64,000 bases of DNA. Origin: Guptibacillus hwajinpoensis (GTDB lineage: Bacteria > Bacillota > Bacilli > Bacillales > Guptibacillaceae). Under the pieces are notes generated by a model. That model saw only the letters and a list, made by a program, of their open reading frames with translations. It did not search any database and was not told where the DNA came from. A program made the position numbers and the translations under genes. Within the stretch, counting starts at the first letter, position 1. Each line of letters starts with the position of its first letter. This document shows, piece after piece, positions 13,111-20,411 of the stretch. The stretch lies in NCBI RefSeq assembly GCF_029277305.1, contig NZ_CP119526.1; one strand, written 5' to 3'.

Positions 13111-13208
13111 TATTCTATCTACATCAGCGAGGAATGTAGAAATTCCTCGAATTTTCACCATTTACCCAACGCAGTGTTTCGTTATATTAACGAAGCGTTG
13201 CGTTTTTT
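13111..13208 (+). ncRNA. Candidate small RNA with strong terminator
   Basis: A possible promoter (TTGTTT at 13087, 18-base spacer, TATTCT at 13111-13116) is followed by a GAGGAAT/ATTCCTC hairpin near 13129-13148. A 17-bp hairpin with three G-U pairs (13169-13206) then ends in seven T. The T tract lies on the plus strand, so the terminator serves plus transcription and not the minus-strand gene next to it. No convincing coding frame with a ribosome site fits between promoter and terminator. The RNA would be about 85 bases. Confidence 0.5.
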
Positions 13209-13885
13209 TATTTTATACGATCAATTACGCCGAATTGGTAATGACCACCATGAATTTGGTTAAACATTTCAGATGAAGCCTTAACAAGTTTCTCTGCTTC
13301 AATTGTAGGTAAAGATGGTTGTATATAGAAAAGTTGTATTGCGTTTTCAGTATTCTCTGTTACTACAGTTCGTTTTGAGTCCACAATAGGACTACCAAAA
13401 GGACCAATAGCATCACTAGAAATAAGCTTATTTTGGAATGTCACATTACGTCCGTTCAAACCCTCATATGAATGTGACTCATCACCAAGATGAATTGTAA
13501 TAGCACCTTCTACCTGATCCAGATCATATATCCCAATCGGTATTTTATATTGTAGTGAGAGAAGATTATTGATATCTGCAGCAGAATGAATGAGTGGTAA
13601 AGATGTGCCTTTTTTTAAACGACGCAATAGTGCTTCTGAAGAAGGACGGTAGCGAGAAGGATCTGTTCCAATTTGTTTGAAAACGGAACGCCATTCTGCA
13701 ACGGCATTGAAATGACTTAATTCTGTTTCTTCGAGATCCATCATCATCGTTTCTTGATAGAATTGATAGCGCCCTCGCACCATTTGCGGTGAATTCTCAA
13801 CCACGATATCATGATAAATAGCGTATCCAATTTTAAAATCTGGAAGTGTATTGGTGATAAGTGGGGAGACTGATAACTGTATCAT
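13208..13885 (-). CDS. B3/B4 tRNA-binding domain protein
   Basis: The 225-residue product resembles stand-alone B3/B4 domain proteins, related to the editing domain of the phenylalanyl-tRNA synthetase beta chain. Such proteins are thought to handle tRNA or mischarged amino acids, but this is not established for this one. Typical segments are WRSVFKQIGTDPSRYRPSSE and IPIGIYDLDQVEG. The start ATG 13885 follows GGAGGAAAGCC; the longer frame to 13933 lacks a ribosome site. The gene is divergent from the ABC-class ATPase gene, with 80 bases between them. Confidence 0.8.
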   Translation of the reverse strand: MIQLSVSPLITNTLPDFKIGYAIYHDIVVENSPQMVRGRYQFYQETMMMDLEETELSHFNAVAEWRSVFKQIGTDPSRYRPSSEALLRRLKKGTSLPLIHSAADINNLLSLQYKIPIGIYDLDQVEGAITIHLGDESHSYEGLNGRNVTFQNKLISSDAIGPFGSPIVDSKRTVVTENTENAIQLFYIQPSLPTIEAEKLVKASSEMFNQIHGGHYQFGVIDRIK

Positions 13886-13965
13886 ATGGCTTTCCTCCGA
13901 TTTATACATTTTCGTACATTTTATCACATACAAAGAAACGAAGCTTATAAGGAGGTTTACCTCAT

Positions 13966-15666
13966 ATGAACGAACTTAAAAGCAAATTAGAAAAAATAGA
14001 TGGTAAAGGATATAAGGCTTATAAAGACATTAGGGGAAGCTATATATTCCCTGATTATACCCTTTCATTAGATTATGTTCAGGGAGATCCCTTTGCAAAT
14101 CCCTCTAGAATTAGAATAATTATACCGAGACGTAAAACGATAATAGATTCAGAATGTGACTTAACAAACGTTCGAAGAATTCGAACGGAAGATGAGATCG
14201 CAAGAAAAGTAGCTTTGACGATACAGAAGCAGCAGAGTAGGGCGAAAGGTACTGGAAAAAGCGGTCTTATCTTTATTGATGCCCCCGGCCAAAAAGTAAT
14301 TGAACGCTCAGCTGTGACCATTACAAACGATATGGTTACGATTTGCTTATCCATTGGTCTACCAGCACAGGGAAGACGTGTCCTAGGGAGACAAGCTCAG
14401 CATATGTTGTTTCATCAGTTGCAAGAGATTGTGAGTAACTCTGTATTCTCATTAAAAAAAGACAAAATAATGAAAGCACTCTATTTGGCTGATCAACAAT
14501 ATGCTATTAGGAAGCATTTAGTAGACAATGGATTCGTATCATTTGTTGCTAACGATGCTGTATTACCACGGGAAAGTGGAATAAGCGACCGACCTATGAA
14601 GGATCAGGCCGCTCTGTTCCAATCACCTAAACAAATGGAAGTATCACTCACTCTCCCTCATCGAGAGGAGCCCATTAAGGGACTAGCGATTAAAGAAGGG
14701 ATCACGCTGATTGTAGGTGGTGGTTACCATGGTAAGAGTACCCTGTTGCGTGCAATGGAACACGGCGTATATGATCATATTGAAGGGGACGGAAGAGAAT
14801 TCGTGATTTCGAATGAAAATGCTATGAAGATTCGTTCAGAAGACGGTCGGAAAGTTACCGGCGTTGATATCTCCCCGTTTATACAAAACCTTCCTTATGG
14901 AAAAGATACAAGCTCATTTACTTCAGAGAATGCTAGCGGTAGTACGTCACAGGCTGCTAATATTATAGAAGCTGTTGAATCTGGTTCAAAAGCGTTATTT
15001 ATTGATGAAGATACAAGCGCAACAAATTTTATGATTCGCGATTATCGGATGCAGCAATTAGTTGCGAAAGAAAAGGAACCGATCACTCCATTTATTGATC
15101 GTGTTAAGCAGTTATATACAGATCACGGCATATCAACGATTCTTGTTATGGGTGGGTCAGGTGATTACTTTGATGTAGCTGATCACGTCATATTAATGGA
15201 AAATTACCTTCCTTATGATGCAACTGACGAAGCAAAACGAATTTCTTATGAGAATACTTACACTCGCTATAAAGAGGGTAGCGAGCGTTTTGGTGAAATG
15301 AGAAGAAGAGTTCCGGCAAAGACAAGTTTGAACAGTCAGAGTGGCAAGAAAGCAAAGGTTGCTGCCAAAGGATTGCATCATATCATATATGGAAATACTG
15401 ATTTATCGTTGCATCAGGTTGAACAACTCGTAGACCCTAGTCAAACTCGTCTAGCGGCTGATGTGCTTCATTATCTAGAAAGAAACAATTTACTTGGAGA
15501 GTATACAATTCCTGAGTTACTTGATCACATAGAAGATCGGATGAATAACGAAGGAATAGGAGCATTTTCTTTATTTCAGAATCAGCATCCTGGAGATGTT
15601 GCGCGTATTAGACGATCTGACATGGCGGCAGTATTAAATAGACTTCGTACGTTAAAGATCAAATAA
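13966..15666 (+). CDS. Predicted ABC-class P-loop ATPase (COG3044 type)
   Basis: A 566-residue soluble protein. The Walker A appears as GGGYHGKSTLLRAM at about residues 251-264, and a Walker B-like SKALFIDEDTSATNF near residue 343 follows. The overall layout matches the bacterial family annotated as predicted ATPase of the ABC class, whose role is unknown. It lacks membrane segments, so it is not a classical transporter. AAGGAGG stands before ATG 13966. It is followed within 40 bases by queG, with which it may be co-transcribed. Confidence 0.85.
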   Translation: MNELKSKLEKIDGKGYKAYKDIRGSYIFPDYTLSLDYVQGDPFANPSRIRIIIPRRKTIIDSECDLTNVRRIRTEDEIARKVALTIQKQQSRAKGTGKSGLIFIDAPGQKVIERSAVTITNDMVTICLSIGLPAQGRRVLGRQAQHMLFHQLQEIVSNSVFSLKKDKIMKALYLADQQYAIRKHLVDNGFVSFVANDAVLPRESGISDRPMKDQAALFQSPKQMEVSLTLPHREEPIKGLAIKEGITLIVGGGYHGKSTLLRAMEHGVYDHIEGDGREFVISNENAMKIRSEDGRKVTGVDISPFIQNLPYGKDTSSFTSENASGSTSQAANIIEAVESGSKALFIDEDTSATNFMIRDYRMQQLVAKEKEPITPFIDRVKQLYTDHGISTILVMGGSGDYFDVADHVILMENYLPYDATDEAKRISYENTYTRYKEGSERFGEMRRRVPAKTSLNSQSGKKAKVAAKGLHHIIYGNTDLSLHQVEQLVDPSQTRLAADVLHYLERNNLLGEYTIPELLDHIEDRMNNEGIGAFSLFQNQHPGDVARIRRSDMAAVLNRLRTLKIK

Positions 15667-15701
15667 CGGATTAAAAAAGAGTAATGAAAGGAGGGGAGAT
15701 T

Positions 15702-16841
15702 ATGCTAAACGCACAGTTAAAATCAGATATTGTAGCATACAGTAAAACGATTGGAATTGATAAAATTGGTTTTGCAGCTGCTGATCCCTTTAAATCTCTT
15801 AAAGAACGGTTACGACGACAGCAGGATCTTGGTTATCAGTCAGGGTTTGAAGAATCTGATATTGAGAAACGAACTGAACCAGAACTACTGCTTAATGGTG
15901 CGACAACTATTATATCAATTGCCATTGCTTATCCCTCTAGAATGAAAGAGAGCCCAAGAAGTAAACGTGGAGAGCGAAGAGGGCTTTTCTGTCGCGCATC
16001 CTGGGGTGTTGATTATCACCATGTGCTTAGAGAGAAACTCTCCCTTCTAGATGCATATATTAAATCAAAGGTTCCTGAAGTGAGCACAAGTTCAATGGTC
16101 GATACAGGAGAACTGTCCGATAGAGCTGTCGCAGAAAGAGCAGGCATTGGATTTAGTGGTAAGAATACAATGACAATAACCGAAGAATTTGGCTCATGGG
16201 TCTACCTTGGTGAAATGATTACGGATCTCTATTTAGAACCGGATGAACCTGTAGAGGAGGGGTGTGGAGACTGTAATATATGCGTTGATGCTTGCCCAAC
16301 AGGAGCGCTTATTGAGGGGGGACAGCTCAATGCTAGCAAGTGTATTGCATTTCTCACTCAAACAAAAGGATTTCTTCCAGATCAATACCGCTCCAAACTT
16401 GGCAACCGCCTATATGGTTGTGACACGTGCCAGCTCGTCTGCCCTAAAAATAAAGGCAAAGATTTTCATCATCATCCAGAGCTTGAACCAGATCCAGAAA
16501 TGGTTAAACCAAAGTTAATTCCACTACTAACGATGAGTAACCGTGAGTTTAAAGAGAAATTTGGAAATGCTGCTGGTTCCTGGAGAGGCAAAAAACCAAT
16601 TCAACGAAATGCTATTCTAGCACTTGCGCATTACAAAGATGAAACAGCTATTGAAACATTGATTGAATTGATGCAAAAAGATCCACGTCCTGTCATACGA
16701 GGAACTTCAGCATGGGCACTGGGGAAAATTGGCGGAGATAAAGCATATCATGCCCTTTATATGGAGCAAATGCGAGAAAAAGACAAGGATGCAGCTAATG
16801 AGATAGCTAAAGGCTTGTCAATGCTTCAAAATAAGGTTTAA
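15702..16841 (+). CDS. queG: Epoxyqueuosine reductase QueG
   Basis: A 379-residue enzyme for the last step of queuosine synthesis in tRNA, reducing epoxyqueuosine with cobalamin and two [4Fe-4S] clusters. The cluster motifs are CGDCNICVDACPTGAL (about residues 188-203) and GCDTCQLVCP (about 243). The N-terminal B12-binding domain carries VDTGELSDRAVAERAG, with the proposed catalytic Asp. A C-terminal HEAT-like repeat (about 310-375) is present, as in the B. subtilis form. Start ATG 15702 follows AAAGGAGGGG. B. subtilis yhbA occupies the same place before yhbB. Confidence 0.95.
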   Translation: MLNAQLKSDIVAYSKTIGIDKIGFAAADPFKSLKERLRRQQDLGYQSGFEESDIEKRTEPELLLNGATTIISIAIAYPSRMKESPRSKRGERRGLFCRASWGVDYHHVLREKLSLLDAYIKSKVPEVSTSSMVDTGELSDRAVAERAGIGFSGKNTMTITEEFGSWVYLGEMITDLYLEPDEPVEEGCGDCNICVDACPTGALIEGGQLNASKCIAFLTQTKGFLPDQYRSKLGNRLYGCDTCQLVCPKNKGKDFHHHPELEPDPEMVKPKLIPLLTMSNREFKEKFGNAAGSWRGKKPIQRNAILALAHYKDETAIETLIELMQKDPRPVIRGTSAWALGKIGGDKAYHALYMEQMREKDKDAANEIAKGLSMLQNKV

Positions 16842-16907
16842 TGCTGATGGTCAAACAGTAACTTGCGTTGTAAGATAGTGAAAAATGTACAAAAAAGAAG
16901 GGATATA

Positions 16908-17444
16908 ATGGAGAAACAAGTGGTTCATTATGGGGAGTTTCAATCGCCAATCGGTACAATAACGGTATTTACTAGTCCTGCAGGCGTTAGTAGGATTGAT
17001 TTTGGCTGTGCGGATGATGTGCTACCCGTTGCTGAAACGTGGTATAAAAAACATCATGTGAAAGCGGATCTTGTTTACAATCCTGAAATAATTGAACCGA
17101 TAACTATTCAATTAGAAGAATACTTTAGTGGTAAAAGAAGGTTCTTTGATCTTAAGCTAGATATGGTTGGAACGATATTTCAACAGAAAGTATGGAATAA
17201 CCTCACTGAGATCCCGTATGGTGAAACTCGATCTTATAGAGATGTCGCTGTTAACATTTCTGCCCCAAAAGCTGTCCGGGCAATTGGTTCAGCTAATAAT
17301 CGTAATCCACTACCTATTATTGTACCCTGTCATCGTGTGATTGGTAGTAATGGAGCTTTAGTAGGATACGGCGGTGGCGTTGATAAGAAAGAATACTTGT
17401 TATCGCTCGAACAGCAGAACGCAATGCATGTAGCACTACCTTAA
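16908..17444 (+). CDS. ogt: Methylated-DNA-protein-cysteine methyltransferase
   Basis: A 178-residue suicide DNA-repair enzyme that moves the alkyl group from O6-alkylguanine onto its own cysteine. The active site PCHRVIG lies near residue 140, and the helix-turn-helix with the arginine finger appears as RAIGSANNRNP. The N-terminal domain is of the shorter Ogt type with no Ada portion. Start ATG 16908 follows AAGAAGGGA; a longer frame to 16863 is unsupported. The gene lies between queG and yhbB. The ogt symbol reflects family, not a proven ortholog. Confidence 0.92.
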   Translation: MEKQVVHYGEFQSPIGTITVFTSPAGVSRIDFGCADDVLPVAETWYKKHHVKADLVYNPEIIEPITIQLEEYFSGKRRFFDLKLDMVGTIFQQKVWNNLTEIPYGETRSYRDVAVNISAPKAVRAIGSANNRNPLPIIVPCHRVIGSNGALVGYGGGVDKKEYLLSLEQQNAMHVALP

Positions 17445-17460
17445 TAAATAAAACCAAAAG

Positions 17461-17508
17461 CCAGATTTCCTCTTATAACAAAGAGAGGATAGCTGGTTTT
17501 TATTTTGT
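17461..17508 (+). terminator. Terminator after ogt
   Basis: Imperfect hairpin (CCAG...TCCTCTT with AAGAGAGGA...CTGG) followed by TTTTTATTTTG. Confidence 0.7.
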
Positions 17509-17605
17509 TAAAGTGGCCTCAGTTTTCACCCAACTCTTTAGTAGCTGTAACTCTAAGGCATGTGATTGAGATCCCTGTCATAAAGTGCGATGAGGGGGGA
17601 CGCAC

Positions 17606-18496
17606 ATGGGATGGGGAGATGAGCTTAAATCATTTTGGAAAGAACAAGCTTTGAGCTTACTAAATTGTACAGAGCATTCCCGATTAGGAACCCGACCTGC
17701 AGATGAAGAAGAAGCTGCAGCAAGATACATGAATCAATGCAAGAAAAGAGGAGCTTCGGTTATTCGCATCCAAAACCGTGGTATTCTTCTTGGTAAAAAG
17801 AATCTTGTTCATACTCAAATTTACGACTATCTATTACATCATCAATATCTCATTAAGCAAGGGGATAAAATTTATCAGGAAGAACGCTTAGAAAAAAGAT
17901 TAGCAAAAATGGAGGAAGGTGCACTTGTCCTTGATCGATCTGTTGAAACAGAGGGGAATGCTACTGAAGCAAACGAAGCAGGAAGCGGTAATGCTTTAAG
18001 TCGATCAAAAGGCTCCTATTATGATCGTCTTTCAGCTGTGAAATACGCTGAGCGGTGGTGGGATGATCATAATCCTGCTTATCAGGCATTTGATGTTGAT
18101 TGTACAAATTTTATTTCGCAATGTCTTCATGCTGGAAAGGCACCCATGCGTGGATATCCAGATCGTACAAAAGGATGGTGGATGCAAGGCAAAAGTTGGA
18201 GTTATTCATGGACGGTAGCCCATGCACTACGCTGGCATTTAAGTGGTTCTAAAAGCGGACTAAGAGCACGAGAAGTATCTCAGGCTGATGATCTAGTCCC
18301 TGGGGATGTCATTTGCTATGATTTTGATGGTGATGGGCGTTTTGAACATACTACTTTTGTAGTGGATCAGGATGAAAAAGGTCATCCACTTGTTAATGCT
18401 CATACAATGAACAGTCGATTGCGTTACTGGGCATATGAAGATTCGACTGCTTGGACACCGGACATTAAATATAAGTTTTTTCATATTGAAGATTAG
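17606..18496 (+). CDS. yhbB: Amidase-domain protein, YhbB-like
   Basis: The 296-residue product carries a C-terminal Amidase_6 type domain (about residues 135-290). The presumed catalytic Cys sits in DVDCTNFISQCLHAG, and later motifs include GDVICYDFDGDG and FEHTTFVV (His). This is the fold of NlpC/P60-related amidases found in Bacillus YhbB. No signal peptide is seen, so it would act in the cytoplasm, possibly in the mother cell or forespore; its substrate is unknown. GAGGGGGGA stands before ATG 17606. The order queG-yhbB-trmL agrees with B. subtilis. Confidence 0.82.
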   Translation: MGWGDELKSFWKEQALSLLNCTEHSRLGTRPADEEEAAARYMNQCKKRGASVIRIQNRGILLGKKNLVHTQIYDYLLHHQYLIKQGDKIYQEERLEKRLAKMEEGALVLDRSVETEGNATEANEAGSGNALSRSKGSYYDRLSAVKYAERWWDDHNPAYQAFDVDCTNFISQCLHAGKAPMRGYPDRTKGWWMQGKSWSYSWTVAHALRWHLSGSKSGLRAREVSQADDLVPGDVICYDFDGDGRFEHTTFVVDQDEKGHPLVNAHTMNSRLRYWAYEDSTAWTPDIKYKFFHIED

Positions 18497-18561
18497 TGTA
18501 TTCCTTCACCAGGATCAAAACATGCTATAATAGATATGTTTTGATGTGGAGGTGAATGAAT

Positions 18562-19035
18562 ATGTCTTTAAATATCGTCCTTTTTCAGCCAGAAATCCCT
18601 GCTAACACTGGCAATATTGCTCGTACGTGTGCAGCAACCAATACAAGCTTACATTTAATTCGTCCACTTGGATTCTCAACTGATGATAAAATGCTTAGAC
18701 GTGCTGGATTGGATTACTGGCAGTATGCTGATGTGCATTACTATGATTCCCTTAATGAATTCTTTAAGGAAAATCCGAATGGGGATTATTACTATATTAC
18801 GAAATATGGTACAAACACGCACACTGACTTTGACTACTCTGATCTCGACAAAAACACATATTTTGTTTTTGGAAGAGAAACAAATGGTCTGCCAGATGAT
18901 TTGATTGAGAACAATAAAGAGCGCTGCCTCCGTCTACCAATGACTGATCATGTGCGCGCACTTAACCTTTCAAACACAGCAGCTATTATGGTGTATGAAG
19001 CACTAAGACAGCAGAATTACCCTGGCATGAAGTAA
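18562..19035 (+). CDS. trmL: tRNA (cytidine(34)-2'-O)-methyltransferase TrmL (CspR)
   Basis: A 157-residue SPOUT methyltransferase that methylates the wobble ribose of tRNA-Leu. Motifs are NIVLFQPEIPANTGNIARTC at the N-terminus, FGRETNGLP in the middle, and the knot segment LRLPMTDHVRALNLSNTAAI at the C-terminus. ATG 18562 has the proper spacing from GGAGGTG, while ATG 18556 overlaps that site. An extended -10 (TGCTATAAT, 18523-18531) lies 30 bases upstream. A perfect terminator (19036-19070) follows. Confidence 0.94.
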   Translation: MSLNIVLFQPEIPANTGNIARTCAATNTSLHLIRPLGFSTDDKMLRRAGLDYWQYADVHYYDSLNEFFKENPNGDYYYITKYGTNTHTDFDYSDLDKNTYFVFGRETNGLPDDLIENNKERCLRLPMTDHVRALNLSNTAAIMVYEALRQQNYPGMK

Positions 19036-19070
19036 AAAGAACGACCTCATATGAGGTCGTTCTTTTTTGG
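19036..19070 (+). terminator. Terminator after trmL
   Basis: AAGAACGACCTCAT/ATGAGGTCGTTCTT perfect stem followed by TTTTT. Confidence 0.92.
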
Positions 19071-19099
19071 TAAAACACTTCGATATGTAATTCTTCTTT

Positions 19100-19638
19100 T
19101 TTCAAGAGTTACGATATCTAGGCGGTTTTGAACATAACGGTCACTTCCGCTTTTCGTGTCTAGCTGCAGTGGGCAAATCCTCCGGCTGTTTCACCCTTTC
19201 GATTGAGACAAAAAGCATCTCATTCGAGAGGGCTCCAACATCCTACGGATTTAACCGCCCACTTCCGCTTTTCGTGTCTAGCTGCGCGGGCCAAATCCTT
19301 CGGTCATTTCACCCATGAGATTGAGACAAAAAGCGTCTCATTCTCACGGGTTCCAATGCCCTGCGGATTTAGGCAGGCCCGCTCCGCTTTTCGTTAGATC
19401 CAGCTTCGACTCGCAGAAACTGCGATATTTCACACTTTCACCAGAACACCAAAAGCGTGTTCTAGTTCAAGAGTTCCAATATCTCCGTTTCTAACCGCTC
19501 GTCTCCGCTTTTCGTTAGATCCAGCTGCAGCCCTCAGACCCTCTGTCACTTCACCCTACAACCGGAACACAAAGACCGTGTTCCAATTGCAGGGCTCCAG
19601 TGCCTGACGGGTCTAAGCGAGGGCTTCCGCTTTTCGTT
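19100..19638. repeat. Array 1 of the 120-bp palindromic repeat (four units plus a partial one)
   Basis: Units begin near 19158, 19276, 19394 and 19515, each about 118-121 bases. A right-hand half unit precedes them from about 19100. Each unit starts TCTAGCTGC or TAGATCCAGC and ends with CTTCCGCTTTTCG or a close form. Within a unit the two arms are complementary (unit 2 GCGGGC with GCCCGC; unit 4 GCCCTCAGACCC with GGGTCTAAGCGAGGGC). The centre is a stem of its own (TGAGAC/GTCTCA or GAACAC/GTGTTC). Arms differ between units but stay complementary. A second array is at 56772-57287. No coding content. Confidence 0.85.
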
Positions 19639-19743
19639 TTACCGTGTTCCTTTTTTGGTTTTGCTTGGGCGGTCGTTGTAGCCGGCTGTAAAGATGGCTG
19701 CAAGGAAAGCTAAGATTACTACTAAAATACCTAGGAAACTCAT
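19639..19743 (-). CDS. Small single-span membrane protein (34 aa)
   Basis: A short frame starts at ATG 19743, eight bases after GAGGAGG. The product begins MSFLGILVVILAFLAAIF, a clear membrane segment, followed by a polar basic tail (DRPSKTKKGTR). The strong ribosome site and protein-like composition support a real gene. Its stop codon lies directly at the edge of repeat array 1. I do not recognise the family; such micro-proteins are common in Bacillus. Confidence 0.65.
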   Translation of the reverse strand: MSFLGILVVILAFLAAIFTAGYNDRPSKTKKGTR

Positions 19744-19914
19744 GGTCTCATCCTCCTCAGGTAAAATTGTGTCCAAATCTACCTCTCATTATAAACCAAG
19801 TTCTTAATGCTGTGAATGTTTTGAGGGTAATTCTTGGTGTTTGGAGTAGATACAATTGGAAAAAAAAGCTGGAATTCGTTACTATAGGGATGAAAGGTAA
19901 AGGAGGATTTACTT

Positions 19915-20220
19915 ATGTATGTTGTGATGAATGAGTTAAAAGTACCTGATGAAGCGAAAGACATGATGAAGCAGCGTTTTGGTAAAAGTGCTGAAAGTAT
20001 GAAAGAAGTAGAGGGTTGTTTGGAATTTATGTTCCTTGAACAGTCTGCTGAGGATGGTAAGCTTATCGTTTTTACTAAATGGGAAAATGAAGAAGCTTAT
20101 CAAAACTGGGTGCATTCAGATTCTTTCAAAAATGCTCATAAGGAAAAGCGTGAATCCAAAGAGAAGTCCCCTGCAACAGGAAATGAGTTAAGCGAGTTTA
20201 CAGTTGTCTATCATACGTAA
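19915..20220 (+). CDS. Antibiotic-biosynthesis-monooxygenase fold protein, IsdG/HmoA-like
   Basis: A 101-residue ABM-fold protein. Asn6, Trp65 and His75 are spaced much like the catalytic Asn-Trp-His triad of IsdG-type haem-degrading monooxygenases, and the SDSFKNAHKEKR segment is characteristic. This suggests release of iron from haem in the cytosol, but the assignment is by resemblance. AAAGGAGG stands before the start. No clear Fur box was found upstream. A terminator follows. Confidence 0.75.
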   Translation: MYVVMNELKVPDEAKDMMKQRFGKSAESMKEVEGCLEFMFLEQSAEDGKLIVFTKWENEEAYQNWVHSDSFKNAHKEKRESKEKSPATGNELSEFTVVYHT

Positions 20221-20226
20221 AAAAAT

Positions 20227-20254
20227 GGAGCCGGTCCTACCGGCTCTTTTTTTG
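20227..20254 (+). terminator. Terminator after the ABM-fold gene
   Basis: GGAGCCGGT/ACCGGCTC stem with a short loop and seven T. Confidence 0.9.
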
Positions 20255-20343
20255 TTCTATCGTTGATCGTTTAACTAATATAATCTGATTGAACGTTGTC
20301 TGACAGAACCTTACTCTCATAAAACCGAAGAGAAAAGAAAGCC

Positions 20344-20372
20344 GAATGTTATAGGACATCCCCGCATAACAT
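20344..20372 (+). promoter_or_regulatory. Possible SigE-type promoter of prkA
   Basis: GAATGTT at 20344-20350, 14-base spacer, CATAACAT at 20365-20372. These match the mother-cell SigE consensus (KMATATT-14-CATACAHT) at most positions. B. subtilis prkA is known to be SigE-dependent. The assignment is inferred. Confidence 0.4.
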
Positions 20373-20411
20373 GTATTAAATCCGATGAATCAAACTTGGA
20401 GGGGGCTCTTA

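Noticed and set aside
13058..13276. Plus-strand frame of 72 codons
   Set aside because: It runs across the strong terminator into the opposite-strand gene and lacks a ribosome site.
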